A DNA stretch of 64,000 bases from Melitaea cinxia (Eukaryota > Arthropoda > Insecta > Lepidoptera > Nymphalidae). Below the pieces are notes generated by a model that saw nothing but the letters and a program-made list of their open reading frames with translations, did no database searches and had not been told where the DNA came from. A program made the translations under genes and the position numbers. Where the stretch lies: positions 8,887,501-8,951,500 of the forward strand of contig NC_059421.1 in the NCBI RefSeq assembly GCF_905220565.1, in the 5' to 3' direction. Of the stretch, positions 12,530 through 24,286 are shown one piece after another. The stretch's first letter is position 1. Each line of letters starts with the position of its first letter.

Positions 12530-12665
12530 CGCCGAGTTGCACGAAAAGAAATTAAAATTTAAGTAGTGATTAAACTAATTTAATCGCAAGAATTGTATGA
12601 AATTCTTGTGATTAAATTAGTTTAATCTGAACTTAAATTTTAATTTTGTTTCGTGCAACTCGGCG
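12530..12665. mobile_element. Foldback MITE, near-complete palindrome
   Basis: Two arms of about 65 bases are inverted around a 6-base loop (GTATGA, 12595-12600). Ends are CGCCGAGTTGCACGAAA and TTTCGTGCAACTCGGCG, with TA on both outer sides (12528-12529 and 12666-12667), suggesting a Tc1/mariner-type TA duplication. A few mismatches only. Confidence 0.8.
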
Positions 12666-12667
12666 TA

Positions 12668-13084
12668 AGTGATAAACAAACAAACACACATCTGAATTTA
12701 TATCATTAACACTCTAGTTTCAAAAAAAAAATCATTTAACATGACCTGCTGGAAACTAAAGTTCTGCTTCATTTATTGAGTTTTATTAAACTTCTAACAT
12801 TTTAAACAATTTAATAATATTACGATTTACACAGAAAAAATAAAATAAAAATAAATTGAAAGCTGCTTAAAAGAAACACTGTATACCTAGTTATTTATAT
12901 TGAGTACTAAGCCACTAAACAAGTAATAAGGTCAAGTACCGCACAATTTGTTCACTACATCAAATTAAGCCCTCAGATGATTTAACAAGATCAGCTGTTA
13001 ACTGTTTTCGTATGGACGGAAATATCTCCGAAATTTCGCCCCAAGATTACGCCTACTTTAATAATCCCAATTGTTTCACAATGT
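12668..13084. other. AT-rich intergenic
   Basis: Nothing recognised apart from an increase in GC toward the CCAAT cluster that follows. Confidence 0.4.
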
Positions 13085-13260
13085 GAAAATATGGCGAACT
13101 TATAAGGCGACCAATCGGAGGCGTGACCGTTGAAAGAGCTCGAGCGTTCCTATTGGTCGATTCCCCATCCGCATTATGATCCGACCAATCAGAACGTCGA
13201 ACGGAAGTTCCTTTCAAACTAGTTCCATTTACGCTCTCAACTCGTGAGGACGCGCGAAAT
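13085..13260 (+). promoter_or_regulatory. Candidate promoter with three CCAAT boxes
   Basis: CCAAT motifs occur at 13111-13115 and 13185-13189, with an inverted one (ATTGG) at 13152-13156. The segment is GC-richer than its surroundings, free of recognised repeats, and precedes a possible 5' UTR exon. The target gene cannot be proved; so, whose coding start is 26 kb downstream on the same strand, is the only gene seen in this window. Confidence 0.4.
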
Positions 13261-13474
13261 CTTTTAAACGTGTTCCAAAATTTTTCAATTCGTTTCTTCT
13301 CAAAACATTTGCGTCTTGTGTTGTGTGTTTTGTTTTAATTAATAACGTATTGTTCTAGAATAAAAACGTGTACGCCGTAAATAGTTTGTGGTTCGTCGCA
13401 GTCGGATTTATTTTTAGTTTTACTTGTTATTGGTGTGGCAAGACGGGGATCTTAATTTAGCGTCGCGTGCGAGT
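13261..13474 (+). other. Candidate noncoding 5' exon ending in a strong splice donor
   Basis: Non-repetitive sequence downstream of the CCAAT cluster ends at ..GCGAGT followed by GTGAGTATAG (donor at 13475), a near-consensus 5' splice site. No long open frame is present, so it would be 5' UTR. The start is a guess; no TATA box is obvious. Confidence 0.3.
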
Positions 13475-13480
13475 GTGAGT

Positions 13481-14761
13481 ATAGCATACTCCTTATTTTT
13501 TTTTTTGTGACGGGTTACAAGTATCGTAATTATAATTAGTTTGAGCTGTTTACTTGAGTCCTCTATTCCTAAATTTAGTATTTACTTAGCGGGGTAGCGG
13601 GCTTGTTGATATACATTGTAAGGGAATTTAATAATAGATTTTACAATGTCTACGGCCACTGAACCCTGCGTCCACGTAATGTGACTTAAATACAATTAAT
13701 TTTACAATTCCTTTTCATTTTAAATTAATTTTAGAACGTTATTTTAAGATATTAATAAAACAAGAACCGTTCGGATTTTTTTGACGTTCGTATTTAGTTT
13801 TTTTAACGTTAATTTAATTACAGTTTAATTTCAAATTGTAATAAAAATATTTACAAAATATATTAATTTGTTGTACATAAATATATATGAATACAAATTC
13901 ATATATTTAAAAAGCTATAACATTTTATATTTTATTTAAAGGCGCGTAAAAGTTTCAAACCAGACTCGCAGTTCTTTTCCGGTTCCGTATTACGAAAGGG
14001 GTTTGGAAGCGCAATAATTAAATTGATAATCTTAGAACCTTTCTGTACTTTGTTTGTTTGATTGCTTGAACGTGCTAATCTGAGGAGCAATTACTGGTCC
14101 CATTTATGGAGGAAGGCTATAGCCTATAAATATAAATATAGTATATAATATAGTAATTTTTTTAAGTTAACGCATGCGATACCGTAGTGCAGTTAGTTTC
14201 TTATATTAATATAATTTATATTTTAAAAGACGGTAAGATCTTTTATACTGAAAACGTCCCACTGCTGAACGGATACCTATCTATAGGCTTGTGTCACTAG
14301 TTGTGCATAAAATTTATCCTGCGCATAAGTTACGAATAGACTAACAGTTAGAGGTAGAATAGGAAATAAGAACCTGTTTGTAAAACTAATAACACAACTT
14401 TGAGTTAGTAGATAGTGGAATTCGATAGTAAAAAATAAATAAACTTTTATCCGTTGGATATCGTTATCCGTCAAAAACATTATCCGCAACAGGTGAAACA
14501 GGCCTATGAATATAAGATAAGGAATGCTTTATCGACCAGGATGCTACATTGCGGGTCGGCGGATAATTTCTCTATGATGAGAAATCATAAAACCAACCGG
14601 GGCCGACGGCTGTACGTGCTGAGCAGAGATATAAATATAAATAAACCGATTAACCTAAAAAAAACAGTAATTTAAAATAATTATCAACACCAATAAACGC
14701 AATCATAATAAAGCAAGTGTGTTGATTTGTTGACAAAAAAAAACTAGGTATTTAAACGAAA
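13481..14761. other. AT-rich DNA downstream of the candidate exon, no gene seen
   Basis: If the donor at 13475 is real this is intron. A family B scrap (GTCCCACTGCTGAACGG) lies at 14256-14272. Short open frames at 14277-14675 lack similarity. Confidence 0.4.
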
Positions 14762-15213
14762 TAATTGTGTTTGCTCGCAAACGAAAAAAACCGACTTTAA
14801 TTACATCGAAAAGAAATACAACGTAAGTAAACGAAACAAATTAACAAACGCACTAGTCGTCACTACGATTTTCGAGAGTTTCTCTCGATTTCTCCGGGAT
14901 TCCATTATCAGATCCTGGTTGCCTTATCATGGTACATGGTACGTGGTTGGGATATCTCCTTTCCAACAAAAAAAGAATCTAGATCTAGCGGGTACATCGT
15001 TCCATAGCTTAATTGGCTAGAGCGCCGACACGGTCAGTCGGAGACGCAGGTTCGATCCGCGCTGGAGCGGTCAATTTTTGATATGATATTCAGAAATGTT
15101 GAATGAATTATCAAAATCGGTTCATAAACGACGAAGTTATCCCCGAACATAAATAAAAATATATAGGTATATACGATGGAATTGAGAAACCTCCTCATTT
15201 TTTAAAGTCGGTC
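14762..15213 (+). repeat. Family E copy containing a tRNA-like segment
   Basis: Left end TGTTTGCTCGCAAACG plus AAACCGACTTTAATTACATC; right end AAACCTCCTCATTTTTTAAA then GTCGGT. Internal 15000-15073 folds like a tRNA. Confidence 0.65.
14999..15073 (+). repeat. tRNA-like SINE head (not a functional tRNA)
   Basis: A 7-bp acceptor stem (CGTTCCA / TGGAGCG), a D arm GCTT..GAGC and a perfect anticodon stem CCGAC/GTCGG are visible, but position 33 is C and the T stem has two mismatches. A related inverted copy lies at 26158-26232 with the same flank (TTTTTGATATGAT). Confidence 0.6.
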
Positions 15214-15284
15214 AATAAAAATTACACTAAGTAGTTTAAAACTAAGTAGTTTTTTCACATCATCATGCTACGATTTATAGAGGC

Positions 15285-15478
15285 AAAGACATCACAGCTG
15301 AATGATACAGTTTTCGAGTTGTGTTCCTGTGTGAGTGAGGTGACCAGAGCTCATGGAGAGGGTCGCTGGTAGGTCGGCAAGGAGCTTGCGATGTTTGTGG
15401 TGCCGTCTGTAGGCTACGGTAACCGCTTACAGTCAGGTGAACCGTACGCTTGTTTGTCTTCTTAGTTGTATAAAAGAA
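15285..15478 (+). repeat. Family D SINE-like repeat, 5'-truncated
   Basis: From ACATCACAGCTGAATGATAC through GTGACCAGAGCTCATGG and TAACCGCTTACAGTCAGGTG to TTAGTTGTATAAAAGAAAGG. Confidence 0.65.
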
Positions 15479-15531
15479 AGGTAAAATTGTCAAAACCATT
15501 TTACAGTAATTAATATCCACTGATTTATATT

Positions 15532-15609
15532 ACTAGCTACTTCCCGCGATTCGTCCGCTTTGAATAGTTAGTTGAAAAAAGAAACCTCGATTTTGAAACA
15601 TTCTTCATT
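15532..15609 (+). repeat. Family F copy, left half (split by insertion)
   Basis: ACTAGCTACTTCCCGCGATTC then GTCCGCTTTGAATAG; it resumes after the inserted element at 16951. Confidence 0.6.
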
Positions 15610-16950
15610 AGTAGGGGAGAGAGGGGCTTGTTGTAACATTTTTCATGAAAACTGATATATCTTGAAATCTATTGATTATATTGCTACTAAATAAAGATGT
15701 ATGGATGCTGTAACTCTTCCTCTACCCAATAAAGTAAAAATAATACCATAACTATTAGTCATTATTTTACAATCAATTATTTTCTAGAAGAAGTGCGGTG
15801 TTACAACTTACCTCGTGCTTGGGGTAAGTTGTAACATCTACCGGGGCAAGTAGTAACGACAAAAAAAAACGACACTAATACCTGTATTCATTTATTCTTT
15901 GTTTATTTTTAACAAAATTGACACCTTTTTAAAGTAGGTATTATGTAATTCTTATCAAAAATCAACTCAAATAGACTTTTAAGTAATCAACGCCTAAAAA
16001 TTAAATAATTAACTGTTTTATGTACTTAAACACTACTTATAATCATCATTGCACTTTTATATCACAGTAAGTAATTAAATTATTTATATGTAAGGTATGC
16101 TTCGTAATTATCTCTTTTTAATATCTATCTAACAAAGTATTGTACTTATATAAGAATCAACATTTGGTAGGTTTCATTATAATTAAATTCAGTCTTCATC
16201 TGAGCAACAATTAATACAAATAAAAGAAATAGTGTCTCCTGTAACACATCCTACATGTGCCCACATCTTACAAATGATACACTCTACCCAATCTTCTTTA
16301 TTTGAATCTGTGTAAGCTTCACCACATACCAGACAATATGTATCTATAAAGAGATACGTGATATAATCCGAAAGTCTGACTAGCTTTCCGAATACTGCAT
16401 TTTTTTTCTAAAACTTTAGCTGCCGCTAACTCGTACACTTCTTGGCTTTGTGTTGCCCGCTCTGACTTTCTTTTATGCACCCTCATTCTAGAAGAACATA
16501 ACTTGGGGCATATTGTAACACATTACATCAAGCCTGGAATTTTGTTACAACTAGCCCCGGGTTTTTGTTACAACTAACCCCATGGTATGATTTTTAACAT
16601 TTATCAACATAACTATTTAAACAATTTAGCAACCTTAAAAACTGTTACACATTATGAAAGATAGATAAATTTGTATGTAAATAAGATATAGAAAGTCTGA
16701 AATTAGTCGATATTAATAATGCAAACCAAAATTTTACGACAGTACAATTTTATATTACCTGGCAAAAATGATGCGCGTGCACAATTTCGCTCATTGCGCC
16801 GGCTGGCGGGACACTGGCTATGGCAACATGATGCAGCGCGGTTTATAGGTTAAATCGAGTCAAAGAAATGCGTTGTTAAAGTTTAAGATCCTAGTGAAAA
16901 GAGCCTGTTACTACTTACCCCTGTTACAACAAGCCCCTCTCTCCCCTACT
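15610..16950. mobile_element. DNA transposon with 28-bp perfect TIRs and subterminal repeats
   Basis: Left end AGTAGGGGAGAGAGGGGCTT (15610 onward) is matched for 28 bases by the reverse complement at 16923-16950. Inside, variants of TTGTTACAAC and GGGGYAAGTTGTAAC recur near both ends (15798, 15820, 15843, 16502, 16545, 16566, 16905), like transposase-binding repeats. It carries the 3' end of a transposase-like gene (16189-16486, minus). It split a family F copy. No clean target duplication is visible; superfamily uncertain, pogo-like suspected from the zinc finger. Confidence 0.8.
16189..16486 (-). pseudogene. C-terminal fragment of a transposase-like protein with a Cys/His zinc finger
   Basis: Minus-strand translation runs SERATQSQEVYELAAAKVLE, then after a one-base shift in an 8-base T run (16400-16407) continues AVFGKLVRLSDYITYLF and into YCLVCGEAY .. 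DWVECIICKMWAHVGC .. FICINC, ending SDED and TGA at 16189-16191. The C-x2-C, C-x2-C, H-x2-C, C-x2-C spacing is PHD-finger-like, as seen at the C-terminus of many insect pogo/CENP-B-type transposases. The DDE catalytic body is absent. Confidence 0.75.
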
Positions 16951-17095
16951 CTTATTGATCTTAGCGTGATGATATATCCTTCCTTGATAAATGAGCTATC
17001 TAACACTGAAAGAATTTTTCAAATCGGACCAGTAGTTCCTGAGATTAGCGCGTTCAAACAAACAAACTAACTTCAGCTTTATAATATTAGCATAG
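16951..17095 (+). repeat. Family F copy, right half
   Basis: Contains CCTTGATAAATGAGCTATC, TTTTTCAAATCGGACCAGTA and TCAGCTTTATAATATTAG, continuing the left half at 15532-15609. Confidence 0.55.
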
Positions 17096-17339
17096 ATTTT
17101 ATCTTTACAAAACTTCTTTATTCAAACGTAAACATAATAATAAATAATATAATGTACCTCATTCTCACGAACTTTTTAGTCTATTTGATAATTTTAATAA
17201 TATTTTTTCCCATGGCTCTGTTGATCTGGGCTGTGTGAACTTGGCACCCGACTTTGGAAAAAATGTTTTTTTTTGGATTCATTTAATAGATATTGGTTAG
17301 TAGTTGATAGTAGTGACAACAACTTTTTTTGTAGTTGTA

Positions 17340-20300
17340 CAAAAAAAATTTTTTTGTGCGAGCCAGTTACCGATGGATGGTATTTACGATTACTAAAAAC
17401 GTCATAAATCGTTGAGGGACCTCCAAAGAGGTTTGTAGTGAAAATACTTTTGTTTGTAGTTAAATAAAAATTACAGAAAATTGAAGAGACAGCCGCGGAA
17501 GTACGAAAATATCGATTTCTACATGTTCCGTGTGAGCCATTACATATGGATGGTCTTTACGGTTACTACAAAAGTCTTGAATGATTAAGGAGCCTCCAAA
17601 GAGGTATGTAGTGAAAAGACTTTCGTTTGTAGTTGAATAGAACTTACAGAAAATTGAAGTTAAAACCGCGGAAGTACGAAAATTTCGACTTCGACTGATT
17701 CGATGCGAGCCAGTTACCGATGGATGATCTTCACAATTACTACAAACGTCATAAATCATTGAGGGACCTCCAAAGAGGTTTTTAATTAAAAGACTTTCGT
17801 TTGTAGTTGAATAGAACTTACAGAAAATTGAAGTGAGATCCGCGGGAGTACGAAAACTTCGACTTCGACTGATTCGGTGCGAGCCAGTTACCGGTGGATG
17901 TTCTTCACAATTACTTCAAACGTCATAAATCATTGAGAGACCTCCAAAGAGGTTTGTAGTGAAAAAACTTTCGTTTGTAGTTAAATAGAACTTACAGAAA
18001 ATTGAAGTTAAAACTGCGGAAGTACGAAAATTTCGACTTCCACTGATTCAGTGCGAGCCAGTTATCGATGGATGGTCTTCACAATTACTACAAACGTCAT
18101 AAATCATTGAGGGACCTCCAAAGAGGTTTGTAGTGAAGAAATTTTCGTTTGTAGTTGAATAAAACTTACAGAAAATTGAAGTGAGACCCGCGGGAGTACG
18201 AAAATATCGATTTCTACATGTTCCGTGTGAGCCATTACATATGGATGGTCTTTACGGTTACTACAAACGTCTTGAATGATTAAGGAGCCTCCAAAGAGGT
18301 ATGTAGTGAAAAGACTTTCGTTTGTAGTTGAATAGAACTTACAGAAAATTGTAGTTAAAACCGCGGAAATACGAAAATTTCGACTTCGACTGATTCGATG
18401 CGAGCCAGTTACCGATGGATGATCTTCACAATTACTACAAACGTCATAAATCATTGAGGGACCTCCAAAGAGGTTTGTAGTGAAGAAATTTTCGTTTGTA
18501 GTTGAATAAAACTTACAGAAAATTGAAGTGAGACCCGCGGGAGTACGAAAATATCGATTTCTACATGTTCCGTGTGAGCCATTACATATGGATGGTCTTT
18601 ACGGTTACTACAAACGTCTTGAATGATTAAGGAGCCTCCAAAGAGGTATGTAGTGAAAAGACTTTCGTTTGTAGTTGAATAGAACTTACAGAAAATTGAA
18701 GTTAAAACCGCGGAAGTACGAAAATTTCGACTTCGACTGATTCGATGCGAGCCAGTTACCGATGGATGATCTTCACAATTACTACAAACGTCATAAATCA
18801 TTGAGGGACCTCCAAAGAGGTTTTTAATTAAAAGACTTTCGTTTGTAGTTGAATAGAACTTACAGAAAATTGAAGTTAAAACCGCGGAAGTACGAAAATT
18901 TCGACTTCGACTGATTCGATGCGAGCCAGTTACCGATGGATGATCTTTACAATTATTACAAACGTCATAAATCATTGAGGGACCTCCAAAGAGGTTTTTA
19001 ATTAAAAGACTTTCGTTTGTAGTTGAATAGAACTTACAGAAAATTGAAGTGAGATCCGCGGGAGTACGAAAACGTCGACTTCGACTGATTCGATGCGAGC
19101 CAGTTACCGATGGATGATCTTCACAATTACTACAAACGTCATAAATCCTTGAGGGACCTCCAAAGAGGTTTGTAGTGAAAAGACTTTTGTTTGTAGTTGA
19201 ATAAAACTTACTGAAAATTGAAGAGACAGCCGCAGAAGTACGAAAATATCGATTTCTACATGTTCCGTGTGAGCCATTACATATGGTTGGTCTTTACGAT
19301 TACTACAAACGTCACAAATCATTGAGGGACCTCCAAAGAGGTTTGTAGTGAAAAAACTTTCGTTTGTAGTTAAATAGAACTTACAGAAAATTGAAGTGAG
19401 ACCCGCGGGAGTACGAAAATATCGATTTTGTACGTTCCGTGTGAGCCATTACATATGGATGGTCTTTACGGTTACTACAAACGTCTTGAATGATTAAGGA
19501 GCCTCCAAAGAGGTATGTAGTGAAAAGACTTTCGTTTGTAGTTGAATAGAACTTACAGAAAATTGAAGTTAAAACCGCGGAAGTACGAAAATTTCGACTT
19601 CGACTGATTCGATGCGAGCCAGTTACCGATGGATGATCTTCACAATTACTACAAACGTCATAAATCCTTGAGGGACCTCCAAAGAGGTTTTTCATTAAAA
19701 GACTTTCGTTTGTAGTTGAATAGAACTTACAGAAAATTGAAGTTAAAACCGCGGAAGTACGAAAATATCGATTTCTACATGTTCCGTGTGAGCCATTACA
19801 TATGGTTGGTCTTTACGATTACTACAAACGTCACAAATCATTGAGGGACCTCCAAAGAGGTTTGTAGTGAAGAAATTTTCGTTTGTAGTTGAATAAAACT
19901 TACAGAAAATTGAAGTGAGACCCGCGGGAGTACGAAAATATCGATTTCTACATGTTCCGTGTGAGCCATTACATATGGATGGTCTTTACGGTTACTACAA
20001 ACGTCTTGAATGATTAAGGAGCCTCCAAAGAGGTATGTAGTGAAAAGACTTTCGTTTGTAGTTGAATAGAACTTACAGAAAATTGAAGTTAAAACCGCGG
20101 AAGTACGAAAATTTCGACTTCCACTGATTCAGTGCGAGCCAGTTATCGATGGATGGTCTTCACAATTACTACAAACGTCATAAATCATTGAGGGACCTCC
20201 AAAGAGGTTTGTAGTGAAGAAATTTTCGTTTGTAGTTGAATAAAACTTACAGAAAATTGAAGTGAGACCCGCGGGAGTACGAAAATATCGATTTCTACAT

Positions 20301-23300
20301 GTTCCGTGTGAGCCATTACATATGGATGGTCTTTACGGTTACTACAAACGTCTTGAATGATTAAGGAGCCTCCAAAGAGGTATGTAGTGAAAAGACTTTC
20401 GTTTGTAGTTGAATAGAACTTACAGAAAATTGAAGTTAAAACCGCGGAAGTACGAAAATTTCGACTTCCACTGATTCAGTGCGAGCCAGTTATCGATGGA
20501 TGGTCTTCACAATTACTACAAACGTCATAAATCATTGAGGGACCTCCAAAGAGGTTTGTAGTGAAGAAATTTTCGTTTGTAGTTGAATAAAACTTACAGA
20601 AAATTGAAGTGAGACCCGCGGGAGTACGAAAATATCGATTTCTACATGTTCCGTGTGAGCCATTACATATGGATGGTCTTTACGGTTACTACAAACGTCT
20701 TGAATGATTAAGGAGCCTCCAAAGAGGTATGTAGTGAAAAGACTTTCGTTTGTAGTTGAATAGAACTTACAGAAAATTGAAGTTAAAACCGCGGAAGTAC
20801 GAAAATTTCGACTTCGACTGATTCGATGCGAGCCAGTTACCGATGGATGATCTTCACAATTACTACAAACGTCATAAATCATTGAGGGACCTCCAAAGAG
20901 GTTTTTAATTAAAAGACTTTCGTTTGTAGTTGAATAGAACTTACAGAAAATTGAAGTTAAAACCGCGGAAGTACGAAAATTTCGACTTCGACTGATTCGA
21001 TGCGAGCCAGTTACCGATGGATGATCTTTACAATTATTACAAACGTCATAAATCATTGAGGGACCTCCAAAGAGGTTTTTAATTAAAAGACTTTCGTTTG
21101 TAGTTGAATAGAACTTACAGAAAATTGAAGTGAGATCCGCGGGAGTACGAAAACGTCGACTTCGACTGATTCGATGCGAGCCAGTTACCGATGGATGATC
21201 TTCACAATTACTACAAACGTCATAAATCCTTGAGGGACCTCCAAAGAGGTTTGTAGTGAAAAGACTTTTGTTTGTAGTTGAATAAAACTTACTGAAAATT
21301 GAAGAGACAGCCGCAGAAGTACGAAAATATCGATTTCTACATGTTCCGTGTGAGCCATTACATATGGTTGGTCTTTACGATTACTACAAACGTCACAAAT
21401 CATTGAGGGACCTCCAAAGAGGTTTGTAGTGAAAAAACTTTCGTTTGTAGTTAAATAGAACTTACAGAAAATTGAAGTGAGACCCGCGGGAGTACGAAAA
21501 TATCGATTTTGTACGTTCCGTGTGAGCCATTACATATGGATGGTCTTTACGGTTACTACAAACGTCTTGAATGATTAAGGAGCCTCCAAAGAGGTATGTA
21601 GTGAAAAGACTTTCGTTTGTAGTTGAATAGAACTTACAGAAAATTGAAGTTAAAACCGCGGAAGTACGAAAATTTCGACTTCGACTGATTCGATGCGAGC
21701 CAGTTACCGATGGATGATCTTCACAATTACTACAAACGTCATAAATCCTTGAGGGACCTCCAAAGAGGTTTTTCATTAAAAGACTTTCGTTTGTAGTTGA
21801 ATAGAACTTACAGAAAATTGAAGTTAAAACCGCGGAAGTACGAAAATATCGATTTCTACATGTTCCGTGTGAGCCATTACATATGGTTGGTCTTTACGAT
21901 TACTACAAACGTCACAAATCATTGAGGGACCTCCAAAGAGGTTTGTAGTGAAGAAATTTTCGTTTGTAGTTGAATAAAACTTACAGAAAATTGAAGTGAG
22001 ACCCGCGGGAGTACGAAAATATCGATTTCTACATGTTCCGTGTGAGCCATTACATATGGATGGTCTTTACGGTTACTACAAACGTCTTGAATGATTAAGG
22101 AGCCTCCAAAGAGGTATGTAGTGAAAAGACTTTCGTTTGTAGTTGAATAGAACTTACAGAAAATTGAAGTTAAAACCGCGGAAGTACGAAAATTTCGACT
22201 TCCACTGATTCAGTGCGAGCCAGTTATCGATGGATGGTCTTCACAATTACTACAAACGTCATAAATCATTGAGGGACCTCCAAAGAGGTTTGTAGTGAAG
22301 AAATTTTCGTTTGTAGTTGAATAAAACTTACAGAAAATTGAAGTGAGACCCGCGGGAGTACGAAAATATCGATTTCTACATGTTCCGTGTGAGCCATTAC
22401 ATATGGATGGTCTTTACGGTTACTACAAACGTCTTGAATGATTAAGGAGCCTCCAAAGAGGTATGTAGTGAAAAGACTTTCGTTTGTAGTTGAATAGAAC
22501 TTACAGAAAATTGAAGTTAAAACCGCGGAAGTACGAAAATTTCGACTTCCACTGATTCAGTGCGAGCCAGTTATCGATGGATGGTCTTCACAATTACTAC
22601 AAACGTCATAAATCATTGAGGGACCTCCAAAGAGGTTTGTAGTGAAGAAATTTTCGTTTGTAGTTGAATAAAACTTACAGAAAATTGAAGTGAGACCCGC
22701 GGGAGTACGAAAATATCGATTTCTACATGTTCTGTGTGAGCCATTACATATGGATGGTCTTTACGGTTACTAGAAACGTCTTGAATGATTAAGGAGCCTA
22801 CAAAGAGGTATTTAGTGAAAAGACTTTCGTTTGTAGTTGAACAGAACTTACAGAAAATTGAAGTTAAAACCGCGGAAGTACGAAAATTTCGACTTCCACT
22901 GATTCAGTGCGAGCCAGTTATCGATGGATGGTCTTCACAATTACTACAAACGTCATAAATCATTGAGGGACCTCCAAAGAGGTTTTTAATTAAAAGACTT
23001 TCGTTTGTAGTTGAATAGAACTTACAGAAAATTGAAGTTAAAACCGCGGAAGTACGAAAATTTCGACTTCGACTGATTCGATGCGAGCCAGTTACCGATG
23101 GATGATCTTTACAATTATTACAAACGTCATAAATCATTGAGGGACCTCCAAAGAGGTTTTTAATTAAAAGACTTTCGTTTGTAGTTGAATAGAACTTACA
23201 GAAAATTGAAGTTAAAACCGCGGAAGTACGAAAATTTCGACTTCGACTGATTCGATGCGAGCCAGTTACCGATGGATGATCTTCACAATTACTATAAACG

Positions 23301-23385
23301 TCTAAAATGATTGAGGGATCTCTCGAGATGTTTGTAGAAGAGATATTTTTGTTTGCAGTAGAATAAAAATTACAGAAAATCCGAA
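17340..23385. repeat. Satellite array, 173/174-bp monomers in a 12-mer, 2081-bp higher-order repeat
   Basis: Each monomer carries CTCCAAAGAGGTWT, CGTTTGTAGTTGAATA, ACTTACAGAAAATTGAAG and a GCGAGCCAGTTACCGATGGA or GTGAGCCATTACATATGGAT block. The anchor CTCCAAAGAG falls at 18463, 18636, 18810, 18984, 19158, 19331, 19503, 19677, 19850, 20023, 20197, 20370 and 20544, giving 12 monomers in 2081 bp. The unit repeats at 20544-22624, identical at every place I compared, and partly on both sides. Type A monomers are 174 bp, type B and hybrids 172-173 bp. Outer monomers are more diverged. Confidence 0.95.
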
Positions 23386-24286
23386 TCCTAAGTAAACTGT
23401 ACTGTTACTAACAATAAGACTCTCGTTATTATTTCCAATATATAAGTCGAAGTCTTTTCATTGTAAGTTCTTAGTAATTGTGTACCCGTAAACAAAAAGA
23501 AAGACTTATATTTACACACACAAGAAAACACACCCACACACACACTCATACACACATAGTTATTAGTAACACACATTAGTAATGTTTTCTTAAACATTAT
23601 ATTAAGTTTAGTTTATTTTAAATACATATTGAATATTTTTATTATGAAAATTTGTCGTACGGACACGACGACCTAAATAATACGGTTGTAATGATAATGG
23701 TCACTTTACAACTTTGTTTTTTTGGTATATATAATTGTGACTACAAATTTTGAAATTATTCAGTTTTCATATTAATCAAAATAAATGCGTCTTGCAATGC
23801 GGCAAATATGCCACTTATTATTCTTGAGTCTTTAAAACATTTGCGGTTTATCGATGACAAAGACAGACTAGTACTGTAGAGTAGCGGTGTCTGGGACATT
23901 GCAACTATTGCAATAAACGCTAAGATGTCGAAAGATTATCTTTATTTATTTGTCGCAAAACAGGAACAATATTTAAAAAAATCACGTTATGTGTATGCCT
24001 GGAATCTACCGAAAATGAGAGTAATGTTGAAGTCACTATTGACAACACTGTTGACGCTACATTAGTCTATCGGTGAAACAAATTGCTTGTTACCTACTTT
24101 ACGCAAAGATACAAATATATCAAAAAGTGAATATAATAGAAGTAGTATAAAGAAGTGAATAGTCCGCTCTCAAAAGACGCGTTGTACCGTTAAAGGAGCA
24201 TGAATACGAGGTTCTTCTCGGATGGGCGGATACTGTCTACGAAATTTATGTTGAAATCTATTTTTTCGTACTTTCGCAACTCTCAC
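23386..24286. other. Spacer between the two opposed satellite blocks
   Basis: AT-rich, not satellite-like; includes a CA-rich stretch (ACACACAAGAAAACACACCC) at about 23515-23535. No gene recognised. Confidence 0.6.

Noticed and set aside
14999..15073. Functional tRNA gene (also 26158-26232 and 56510-56586)
   Set aside because: T-stem mismatches, a missing U33 or a malformed D arm, and repetition within dispersed repeats indicate SINE heads.
17340..23385. CRISPR-like array
   Set aside because: No constant short repeats separated by unique spacers; the whole 174-bp unit repeats, in a eukaryotic setting.
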